A stretch of 6,510 nt of DNA. Source: Chloroflexota bacterium. GTDB lineage: Bacteria; Chloroflexota; Limnocylindria; Limnocylindrales; CSP1-4. The position numbers were made by a program, and so were the translations under genes. Under the pieces are notes generated by a model, which saw only the letters and a list, made by a program, of their open reading frames with translations, had not been told where the DNA came from and made no database searches. Each line of letters begins with the position of its first letter. The first letter of the stretch is position 1. Where the stretch lies: the NCBI GenBank assembly GCA_021812735.1, contig JAKAMV010000603.1, positions 1 to 6,510 of the forward strand, written 5' to 3'. Below, one piece after another: positions 1-4,436 of this stretch.

Positions 1-16
1 TCGCGCGCGACGCTCG

Positions 17-41
17 CCGGACGAGCCTGCGGGCTCGCCGG
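17..41. repeat. GC-rich hairpin near the left edge
   Basis: CCGG, a bulged A at 21, then CGAGCC pairs with GGCTCG followed by CCGG across a TGCG loop, giving about 10 bp of stem. No T-tract follows on either strand, so a classical intrinsic terminator is not shown. It could still terminate or stabilise the transcript of a gene lying left of the window. GC-rich hairpins also arise by chance at this composition. Confidence 0.35.
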
Positions 42-115
42 GAGTCGCCTCTCCGGGCCCCGCAGGAGCGGGACCGCGTCGCGCGGGATCGCCGGCGCGA
101 GAGGGAGTGCGGCGG

Positions 116-135
116 CCGTACGCAACCGTACGCAA
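116..135. repeat. Perfect 10-bp tandem duplication
   Basis: CCGTACGCAA occurs twice head to tail (116-125 and 126-135) with no mismatch. Each copy contains a GTAC palindrome. No gene or promoter can be tied to it. It may be a small slippage duplication or a two-site binding element. Confidence 0.6.
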
Positions 136-198
136 GTCGCCTTGGCGGCGCCGCCCGAGCGTGGCGGGCCCCCCGTACACAGGAGGGGGCACCATTCG

Positions 199-211
199 AC
201 GATCAGTGAAC
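199..211 (-). repeat. Inverted partial copy of the 37-bp repeat core
   Basis: ACGATCAGTGAAC here is the exact reverse complement of GTTCACTGATCGT at 491-503, the core of the second copy of the direct repeat. The match to the first copy (419-431) has one mismatch. Past one mismatched base the GAA/TTC that follows also matches. A third, inverted occurrence of the same core within 300 bp suggests a dispersed element or a protein-binding site rather than chance, though its role is unknown. Confidence 0.45.
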
Positions 212-331
212 AGCCCGGGCGCCCTGCAGTGATGCCGCCGCCGACGGCCGCCGTGACAACGCCGCGGCTGTCGGCCAGCCCTGGCGCGCGGGCCCGGCGC
301 TGGCTCGCCGCTGGCCCGACGCGGCGGAGCT

Positions 332-369
332 CCACCGCCCCGCAGCCCCCGACCTCGGTGGGGCGGTGG
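332..369. repeat. Perfect 10-bp inverted repeat (hairpin)
   Basis: CCACCGCCCC at 332-341 pairs perfectly with GGGGCGGTGG at 360-369 across an 18-nt gap, with a possible G-T wobble extending it inward. No T-run follows on either side. It lies in the gene-free left stretch and may be a structural or terminator-like element. Confidence 0.45.
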
Positions 370-407
370 TTGCAGGAGGCGTGGCTGGAGGGGAACGGGC
401 CGCCTCC

Positions 408-517
408 CCGGCCCGTCGTTTACTGATCGTGGAAAGGGGCGAGGTACCTGCTCGTCAGGGGCGGCCTCGACGAGCATTCGCCGGCCCGTCGTTCACTGAT
501 CGTGGAAAGGGGCGAGG
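408..517. repeat. 37-bp direct repeat pair with 36-bp spacer
   Basis: The 37-bp sequence at 408-444 recurs at 481-517 with a single difference (T421 versus C494). Each copy begins CCGGCCCGTCGTT, contains ACTGATCGTGGAAAGG in the middle and ends GGGGCGAGG. The 36-bp spacer (445-480) is largely a hairpin. The second copy runs directly into the 17-bp minisatellite, whose first module starts inside the repeat's GGCGAGG end. The 73-bp period resembles a CRISPR unit, but two copies, a self-complementary spacer and no cas gene argue against that. The function is unrecognised. Confidence 0.8.
449..476. repeat. Hairpin between the two direct-repeat copies
   Basis: TGCTCGTC (449-456) pairs perfectly with GACGAGCA (469-476). 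Inside this, AGG (457-459) can pair with CCT (465-467) if C468 bulges, giving about 11 bp of stem around a GGCGG loop. The hairpin fills most of the spacer between the 37-bp copies, so repeat-hairpin-repeat may be one unit. Parts of it resemble the reverse complement of the neighbouring minisatellite module (GCTCGTC, GCCTCG). Confidence 0.5.
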
Positions 518-727
518 CGGGACGAGCGCAGCGGCTGGCCGGACGGCGAGGCGGGACGAGCAGCGAGGCGGGACGAGCGCAGCGGCTGGCCGGGCGGCGA
601 GGCGGGCCGAACGGCGAGGCGGGACGAGCAGCGAGGCCGGATGGGCAGCGGCTGGCCGGACGGCGAGGCGGGACGAGCAGCGAGGCCGGATGGGCAGCGG
701 CTGGCCTGACGGCGAGGCGGGATGGAC
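511..727. repeat. Composite 17-bp minisatellite (A and B modules)
   Basis: The region is built from two 17-bp modules: A is GGCGAGGCGGGACGAGC and B is GCAGCGGCTGGCCGGAC. The order from 511 is A (511-527), B (528-544), A (545-561), A variant (562-578), B (579-595), A (596-612), A (613-629), a 15-bp A variant AGCGAGGCCGGATGG (630-644), B (645-661), A (662-678), the same 15-bp variant (679-693), B (694-710), and a final diverged A. The blocks 613-661 and 662-710 are 49-bp units differing at one base, indicating a recent duplication of a higher-order unit. Every frame through it is open only because the modules lack stop codons; no protein is proposed. Confidence 0.9.
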
Positions 728-758
728 AGCGGTATCGTCGACCCGCGAGCGAGCCGAG

Positions 759-793
759 GTGCATGCCCCGGTTGGAAGTGCGTGCCCCGATTG
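759..793. repeat. 16-bp direct repeat, 19-bp period
   Basis: GTGCATGCCCCGGTTG (759-774) and GTGCGTGCCCCGATTG (778-793) match at 14 of 16 positions, separated by GAA. In addition, 721-737 and 789-805 match at 14 of 17 positions around GACAGCGG, so degenerate repeat structure continues from the minisatellite almost to the start of the macrodomain gene. Confidence 0.55.
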
Positions 794-819
794 ACAGCGG
801 GCTCGTGGCGCGGCAGCGT
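791..819 (+). promoter_or_regulatory. Possible promoter of the macrodomain gene
   Basis: A perfect TTGACA (791-796) is followed after 17 bp by CAGCGT (814-819), which keeps only the A2 and T6 bases of a -10 box. Initiation 7 nt after that hexamer would fall on the GTG at 827 and give a leaderless mRNA. Against it, the -10 is poor and the TTGACA lies inside a degenerate copy of a neighbouring repeat, so the match may be accidental. Confidence 0.25.
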
Positions 820-826
820 GGACGAC

Positions 827-1390
827 GTGAGTGCCGAACCAACCTGGCGTCTTGGCCACCGATCGATCGTGCTGACACGCGGCGACATCACGCGGTTCCC
901 GGCCGACGCCATCGTGAACGCCGCGAACGAACACCTGGGTGGTGGCGGCGGCGTGGATGGGGCGATCCACCGCGCTGGTGGCGCCGCGATCATGGCCGAG
1001 CTAGAGTCCCGCTACGGGCCCGACCGGCACTGCCCAACCGGCCGAGCGGTCGTGACCGGGGCGGGCCACCTCCCGGCCCGTTGGGTGATCCATGCCGTCG
1101 GCCCTCGGTGGCGCGGCGGTGGCTCAGGTGAGGCCGAGCTCCTGCGTTCCGCCTATCGAGCCGCGCTCGATCTGGCCGAGCGGCTCGGCGCGCACAGCAT
1201 CGCGTTCCCCGCGATCAGCTGCGGGATCTACGGCTATCCGGTCACGGAAGCGGCTGGCATCGCCGTGGGGACGGTGGCCGAGCACCTCCGCATCGCCAGG
1301 GCGTTGACGCGCGCCACCTTCGTGCTCTTCTCCGCGGAGACGTTCGACGCGTTCGCCGCTGCGCTCGAGCGCGCTGCCCAGGCCGACTGA
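827..1390 (+). CDS. Macrodomain ADP-ribose hydrolase, MacroD/YmdB type
   Basis: A 187-residue cytosolic protein that is essentially one macrodomain. Members of this class hydrolyse O-acetyl-ADP-ribose and remove mono-ADP-ribose from acidic residues. Visible motifs are GDIT (19-22), NAAN (31-34), the [14 protein letters not shown] loop (39-52), [15 protein letters not shown] (69-83), HAVGP (89-93) and ISCGIYGYP (130-138). Asn34 and Asp44 align with the catalytic Asn25/Asp35 pair of E. coli YmdB, and length and motif spacing match YmdB closely. GTG at 827 is chosen because it leaves a 9-residue lead relative to YmdB. GTG at 818 is equally in frame, and an ATG at 722 would add a motif-free tail translated from repeat DNA. 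No Shine-Dalgarno site is seen. The gene stands alone and converges on the MFS gene, with no partner (sirtuin, lipoate ligase, ART toxin) in view to fix its substrate. Confidence 0.92.
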   Translation: MSAEPTWRLGHRSIVLTRGDITRFPADAIVNAANEHLGGGGGVDGAIHRAGGAAIMAELESRYGPDRHCPTGRAVVTGAGHLPARWVIHAVGPRWRGGGSGEAELLRSAYRAALDLAERLGAHSIAFPAISCGIYGYPVTEAAGIAVGTVAEHLRIARALTRATFVLFSAETFDAFAAALERAAQAD

Positions 1391-1436
1391 TCGCACGGCC
1401 GGCAGATCGCACGGCCGGCTGGTCGCACGGCCGGCA
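1389..1436. repeat. 16-bp tandem repeat between convergent genes
   Basis: Three copies of a 16-bp unit, GATCGCACGGCCGGCA and close variants, run 1389-1404, 1405-1420 and 1421-1436; a fourth, decayed copy (GACCGCTCCGGCCCAC) follows. The first copy supplies the last two bases of the macrodomain stop codon. Each unit holds the palindrome GCCGGC, so any two adjacent units can pair into a hairpin with a 6-bp stem on either strand. In a 71-bp gap between convergent genes this could act as a bidirectional transcription stop, although there is no T-tract. Confidence 0.75.
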
Positions 1437-1461
1437 GACCGCTCCGGCCCACGCGCGCCGC

Positions 1462-2922
1462 TCACGCGGTGCGCGTTTCCGGCACCGCTTCCCAGGCTGG
1501 GGGCGGTGTGCGCAGGGTTCGTACCGGCGAGAAGACCAGCCAGAGCACGGCGACGAGACCTCCCACGGCCCCCACCGCGATCCCCGCGCGCACCCCGAAT
1601 ACGGTCCCCAACGCACCGCCCACCAGCGAGCCGATCGGGAAGACGCCCCAGACGATGAACCGCATCGAGGCGTTCATGCGGCCCTGTAGCCGATCCGGCG
1701 TGATCGACTGGCGCAGACTGACCTGGTTGACGTTGTAGATCGTGCTGCCGGCGGTCCCGAAGAAGAGCGCGCCGAAGAGGAGCGGCAGCGCCGTCGCCGG
1801 TTCGGCGAGGGGCACCAGCAGGTTCGCCAACGATCCGATGAAGATCGCGGCCATCAGCGCGTTCCCGAGGCCGATCCTGACGGCCAGACGCCCGGCGAGC
1901 AGCGCGCCCGCCATCGCCCCGAGATTGGCCAGCGCGAACGCCAAGCCGATGCGCACCGCGTCGAGGCCCAGCTCACGCGTCGCGAACAGGATCAGCGTGG
2001 CGAACGAGATCGCGCTGAACAGGTTCGACGTGGCCGTCGTCGCGGCGATCGCGCGCAGGACGGCGTTGCCGAGGACCACGCCGAGCCCCTCGCGGATCTC
2101 GTGCACCATGTGCCGCCGCTCGGCGGCGGGGATCGGCGCGGGTTCCGGCTTTCGGATCACGAACAGCATGGCGGCGCTGAAGAAGAACGAGAGCGAGTCG
2201 AACAGGATCGCCTGTGCGGCGCCGAGGAGCCCCACGAGGAAACCGCCGATGCCGGGCCCGGCGAACTGCGCGGCCGAGCGCGAGAGCTCCATCTTGCCGT
2301 TCCCCTCGATCAGGTGGTCGCGTTCCACGAGCGCGGGCAGATACGACTGGTACGAGACGTCGAAGAAGACCGTGGCCGCACCTGCAACCAGCGAGACGAG
2401 ATACAGGAGGGGCATCGAGAGGTGGCCGGTGATACCCGCGAACGGCACCGCCAGGAGCGTCACGGCGCGGACCAGATCTCCTGCGATCAGGATCGGTCGA
2501 CGGCGGGTCCGGTCGACCCACACGCCTGCCGGTAGGCTGATCAGCAAGAACGGCAGCATCTGCAGTGCCGAGAGGATCCCCATTTCCGCCGGGGTCGCCC
2601 GCAGGGCCACCGCAGCCGCGAGCGGCAGCGCAAGCTGCGTGACCTGAGAGCCAAACTCGCTGACGGTCTCGCCGATCCAGAGCTTCATGAAGTCGCGGTG
2701 GCGCCAGAGCGATGGCGCTTCCGCCGGCGCCGAAAGACCCGCCTCGACGACCGGCCCGGCGGTGGCGCCCATCGTCCCTTCGGCGAGAGGCGCAAGCAAA
2801 CCGGCGACTCCGGTGAATGGGGGCGGATCGAGCGGGTCGACGATTGGCCCTGCCGGCCCTGTGGCCTCGCGGGCGCCGGTCGGGTCGGGTGAGGTAGGGG
2901 GAAGCGACGGTCGCGATGCCAT
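1462..2922 (-). CDS. MFS exporter, MFS_3/EntS-like (DHA3) family
   Basis: A 486-residue integral membrane protein, expected to be a proton-coupled efflux carrier of the MFS_3 group that includes enterobactin exporter EntS and macrolide pumps; the substrate cannot be read from sequence. The core starts at SLWRHRDFMKLW (71-82), with about twelve hydrophobic segments to residue 466. Supporting motifs are the loop-2 motif-A-like GVWVDRTRRR (133-142), a charged central loop (about 257-280), and SLRQSITPDRLQGRMNASMRF-type sequence (402-422), highly typical of this family. Residues 1-70 are a Pro/Ala/Gly-rich extension without a signal peptide pattern. ATG at 2922 gives the longest product. The internal ATG at 2772 (residue 51), preceded by AAGGGA on the minus strand, would remove most of the tail and is a real alternative. 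The gene is divergent from fabI; no regulator gene is adjacent. Confidence 0.9.
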   Translation of the reverse strand: MASRPSLPPTSPDPTGAREATGPAGPIVDPLDPPPFTGVAGLLAPLAEGTMGATAGPVVEAGLSAPAEAPSLWRHRDFMKLWIGETVSEFGSQVTQLALPLAAAVALRATPAEMGILSALQMLPFLLISLPAGVWVDRTRRRPILIAGDLVRAVTLLAVPFAGITGHLSMPLLYLVSLVAGAATVFFDVSYQSYLPALVERDHLIEGNGKMELSRSAAQFAGPGIGGFLVGLLGAAQAILFDSLSFFFSAAMLFVIRKPEPAPIPAAERRHMVHEIREGLGVVLGNAVLRAIAATTATSNLFSAISFATLILFATRELGLDAVRIGLAFALANLGAMAGALLAGRLAVRIGLGNALMAAIFIGSLANLLVPLAEPATALPLLFGALFFGTAGSTIYNVNQVSLRQSITPDRLQGRMNASMRFIVWGVFPIGSLVGGALGTVFGVRAGIAVGAVGGLVAVLWLVFSPVRTLRTPPPAWEAVPETRTA

Positions 2923-2931
2923 CGATCGTCC

Positions 2932-2960
2932 AGTCTATCGGCGCCGCCGCGCCCGGTCGG
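2932..2960 (-). promoter_or_regulatory. Possible promoter of the MFS gene
   Basis: On the minus strand TAGACT (2937-2932) fits the TAnnnT -10 pattern and lies 9 nt before the ATG at 2922. CCGACC (2960-2955) at 17-bp spacing shares three bases with TTGACA. Transcription from here would give an almost leaderless mRNA, in keeping with the lack of a clear Shine-Dalgarno site. If the true start is 2772, this would instead leave a leader of about 150 nt. Confidence 0.3.
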
Positions 2961-2967
2961 CTTCCGC

Positions 2968-2973
2968 TACGCT
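2968..2973 (+). promoter_or_regulatory. Possible fabI -10 element
   Basis: TACGCT fits the TAnnnT -10 pattern, and initiation about 7 nt downstream would give a 5' leader of roughly 38 nt carrying the fabI ribosome binding site. No convincing -35 lies 16-18 bp upstream. Just downstream, ACCGCGGT (2978-2985) is a perfect 8-bp palindrome near the expected start point; it could be an operator half or chance. Confidence 0.3.
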
Positions 2974-3006
2974 CCGCACCGCGGTCCGTGTGCTCGGTGT
3001 GGTGGC

Positions 3007-3012
3007 AGGAGG
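3007..3012 (+). promoter_or_regulatory. fabI ribosome binding site
   Basis: AGGAGG is a perfect Shine-Dalgarno sequence five bases before ATG 3018. It decides the fabI start: the frame stays open upstream to an ATG at 2916, but that extra sequence is not FabI-like. It is the only strong Shine-Dalgarno site at any of the four gene starts. Confidence 0.9.
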
Positions 3013-3017
3013 AAACG

Positions 3018-3797
3018 ATGGGATTGCTCGACGGCAGGCGTGCGCTGGTCTTCGGCGTCGCGAACGATCATTCGATCGCCTGGGGCATCGCCAAGGCCCT
3101 CCACGCCCAGGGTGCGACGGTCGGGCTCAGCTCGGTCGAGTCGCTCATCGAGCGCCGGGTGCGGCCGCTGGCGGAGCAGCTCGGGATCACCTTCGTCGAG
3201 CCGTGCGACGCCTCCGACGACGTCCAGATCGCCCGCGTGTTCGAGCGCTGGCGGGAGCGCTACGGCGAGCTCGACGTGCTCGTCCATGCGCTCGCCTTCG
3301 CCAACCGCGAGGACCTGGATGGGGCGTTCGTCGACACGAGCCGCGCGGGGTTTCGCACGGCGCTCGAGGTAAGTGCGTACTCGTTGACGGCGCTGACGCG
3401 TGCGGCGCTGCCGCTGCTGCGGCCGGGCGCCAGCATCATCACGCTCACGTACCTGGGGGCCGAACGGGCCGTGCCGCACTACAACGTGATGGGCGTGGCC
3501 AAGGCCGCGCTGGAGGCGAGTGTGCGGTACCTGGCCGCGGATCTTGGCCCGCGCGGTATCCGCGTGAACGCGATCAGCGCCGGTCCGATCCGGACGTTGG
3601 CGGCGAGCGGCATCGCTGGGTTCCGCGACCTGTACGCGCGCTTCCGCGACATCGCCCCGCTGCGCCGGAACATCACGCTCGAAGACGTCGGCGGCACCGC
3701 CGTCTGGTTGGCGAGCGATCTCTCCGCTGCCGTGACGGGGGAGATCGTCTACGTCGACGGCGGTTTCTCGATCCTCGGCATCGGCCTCGGCGAGTAG
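3018..3797 (+). CDS. fabI: Enoyl-[acyl-carrier-protein] reductase FabI
   Basis: A 259-residue soluble short-chain dehydrogenase/reductase catalysing the last step of each elongation cycle in type II fatty-acid synthesis, NAD(P)H-dependent reduction of trans-2-enoyl-ACP. It has the FabI-specific nucleotide motif GVANDHSIAWGIAKAL (13-28), an LVHALAFANREDLDG stretch (88-102), Tyr145, and the YNVMGVAK catalytic segment with Tyr155 and Lys162 (the FabI Tyr-x6-Lys spacing). VNAISAGPIRTLAASGI (183-199) is nearly identical to E. coli FabI, and VTGEIVYVDGG closes the fold. Length matches E. coli (262) and S. aureus (256) FabI. At the position of E. coli Gly93, where triclosan-resistance changes are known, this protein has Ala93, as in S. 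aureus and Bacillus FabI. Position 40-41, which tunes NADH versus NADPH use, reads Val-Glu, so the cofactor is uncertain. The start is fixed by AGGAGG. It stands alone, divergent from the MFS gene, with no other fab gene in view. Confidence 0.97.
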   Translation: MGLLDGRRALVFGVANDHSIAWGIAKALHAQGATVGLSSVESLIERRVRPLAEQLGITFVEPCDASDDVQIARVFERWRERYGELDVLVHALAFANREDLDGAFVDTSRAGFRTALEVSAYSLTALTRAALPLLRPGASIITLTYLGAERAVPHYNVMGVAKAALEASVRYLAADLGPRGIRVNAISAGPIRTLAASGIAGFRDLYARFRDIAPLRRNITLEDVGGTAVWLASDLSAAVTGEIVYVDGGFSILGIGLGE

Positions 3798-3818
3798 GGC
3801 CGCCCGATCCCGATGGTG

Positions 3819-3840
3819 GATGGCGCCCGTGGGCGCCGTT
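3819..3840 (+). terminator. Likely fabI terminator hairpin
   Basis: GGCGCC (3822-3827) pairs with GGCGCC (3832-3837) across a CGTG tetraloop. Flanking T-G, A-T and G-T pairs extend the stem to about 9 bp, 21 nt after the fabI stop codon. The position and stem suit an intrinsic terminator, but only two T residues follow, so termination may be weak or factor-dependent. Confidence 0.45.
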
Positions 3841-4103
3841 CGTGGGCGCCAGACTCGCTTCTGGCCGCCACGCGCTGACGAGCGGGGCGCCGGAGGGACG
3901 CGAAAACGCCCGGAGGAACCGCTGGACCGGGCACCACGCCGCCGACCGAAACCGGCAGCCTATGCAGCCGAACCTGGGAGCGAATCGCGGTGCGCCTGGC
4001 GAGCCAGCCGCCCTGTCGCCGTTCCCCGATCCCGAACGCCGGTCCGGCGGTTGTCCGTCGATCCTGCGCTGCGGGTCCGTGGCCCCTCCGGGCTGCCGCG
4101 AAT

Positions 4104-4210
4104 CTAGCCACAGGGCGACGGGGCCGTCAACGGCGCTTCTCCACCACTTCTGCCGCCGCAGGAACGTTGTACAGGCTCCGTCCACAGCGCTTGTCCACAA
4201 CTGTGGAGAA
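4104..4210. promoter_or_regulatory. Group of DnaA-box-like 9-mers
   Basis: TTGTCCACA (4191-4199), the DnaA-box form common in GC-rich bacteria, faces TGTGGAGAA (4202-4210; TTCTCCACA on the minus strand) two bases away. Together they read TTGTCCACAACTGTGGAGAA, with arms complementary at 8 of 9 positions. Upstream on the same strand are CCGTCCACA (4178-4186, 7 of 9), TTCTCCACC (4137-4145, 7 of 9) and CTAGCCACA (4104-4112, 7 of 9 to TTATCCACA). The stretch is visibly less GC-rich than its surroundings, but no AT-rich unwinding region and no dnaA, dnaN, rpmH or parAB gene is present. This could be a DnaA-titrating or regulatory site, an origin-like relic, or a dyad operator for another protein. 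Confidence 0.4.
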
Positions 4211-4220
4211 CTCGGGACGC

Positions 4221-4274
4221 GGCCACAGGGGTCTCCAACGGCCACGGCGGTCTCCAACGGCCACGGGGTCGCCA
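4221..4274. repeat. 19-bp tandem repeat
   Basis: GGCCACAGGGGTCTCCAAC (4221-4239) and GGCCACGGCGGTCTCCAAC (4240-4258) differ at two positions; a third, shortened copy beginning GGCCACGGGGTCGCC follows from 4259. The repeat lies immediately after the DnaA-box-like group, about 160 bp before the M3 start. Its role is unknown; the GGCCAC starts resemble the box endings only loosely. Confidence 0.75.
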
Positions 4275-4423
4275 GTGGCAGCAGCGCCGCGCACCGCGCC
4301 GGGCGCGGTTCCCGGCCCTGCTGGTGACCGGGCGAGCTGCCCGCCATGGCGGCCGCGGGTGCCAGCCGCGGGCGGTCGCCGAGCGCGAGCCGCGCCGCAA
4401 CCCAGGGCATGTGCCGCCAGCGT

Positions 4424-4429
4424 TACCAT
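4424..4429 (+). promoter_or_regulatory. Possible -10 element for a leaderless M3 mRNA
   Basis: TACCAT fits TAnnnT and ends 7 nt before ATG 4437, so initiation would fall on or next to the start codon. No Shine-Dalgarno sequence precedes this ATG. That combination is the hallmark of leaderless genes in several GC-rich phyla. No -35 box is evident 17-18 bp upstream. Confidence 0.4.
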
Positions 4430-4436
4430 CGGCCCC

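Larger units (their letters stand above)
1..826. other. Repeat-rich stretch without a supportable gene
   Basis: No protein family is recognisable in any frame across this stretch. Several frames stay open (for example + frame 1 from the window edge to 426), but the translations are Arg/Ala/Gly/Pro-rich and without motifs, as expected when stop codons are rare in very GC-rich DNA. From about 408 onward much of the sequence is direct or tandem repeat, so the open frames there are repeat translations. Contents in order: hairpin 17-41, 10-bp tandem repeat 116-135, inverted repeat 332-369, a 37-bp direct repeat (408-444 and 481-517) around a hairpin, the 17-bp minisatellite 511-727, and a short direct repeat 759-793. 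The first 140 bases could include the edge of an upstream gene that cannot be identified from so short a piece. Confidence 0.6.
3798..4436. other. Long gap without a supportable gene, fabI to M3 gene
   Basis: Open frames cross this gap on both strands, but none gives a recognisable domain, a ribosome binding site or a plausible start; the frame of the M3 gene is open back to 3990 only by composition. Contents: a hairpin just after fabI (3819-3840) with CGTGGGCGCC directly repeated at 3828-3837 and 3841-3850, about 240 bp with nothing recognised, a group of DnaA-box-like sequences (4104-4210), a 19-bp tandem repeat (4221-4274), and a likely -10 element for the M3 gene (4424-4429). Confidence 0.65.

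Noticed and set aside
1..426. Long open frame from the window edge, ending in a stop at 424-426
   Set aside because: No recognisable motif, no ribosome binding site and a Pro/Arg/Ala-rich translation; long open frames are expected at this GC content.
408..517. Minimal CRISPR array (37-bp repeat, 36-bp spacer)
   Set aside because: Only two repeats, a spacer that folds on itself, no third repeat at the expected position, and no cas genes in the window.
722..826. Upstream ATG at 722 as start of the macrodomain gene
   Set aside because: It begins in the last minisatellite module and adds 35 residues unlike any macrodomain, while the domain aligns fully from GTG 827.
366..1131. Overlapping open frames on both strands through the minisatellite
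   Set aside because: They are translations of 17-bp DNA modules lacking stop codons, open in several frames at once, and some run into the macrodomain gene in the wrong frame.
1742..2647. 301-codon open frame on the plus strand opposite the MFS gene
   Set aside because: Antisense shadow: the minus strand encodes a full MFS protein with family motifs, and the plus translation has no recognisable features.
2916..3017. Extended fabI start at ATG 2916
   Set aside because: A perfect AGGAGG precedes ATG 3018 at the right distance, and FabI proteins begin with the sequence found there.
2687..4327. 546-codon plus-strand frame across the MFS start, fabI and the following gap
   Set aside because: It is out of frame with fabI, antisense to the MFS N-terminus, Arg-rich and without motifs.
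3990..4436. Upstream extension of the M3 peptidase to 3990
   Set aside because: The extra 149 residues are low complexity and translated from the DnaA-box-like and tandem-repeat DNA; the family N-terminus fits ATG 4437.
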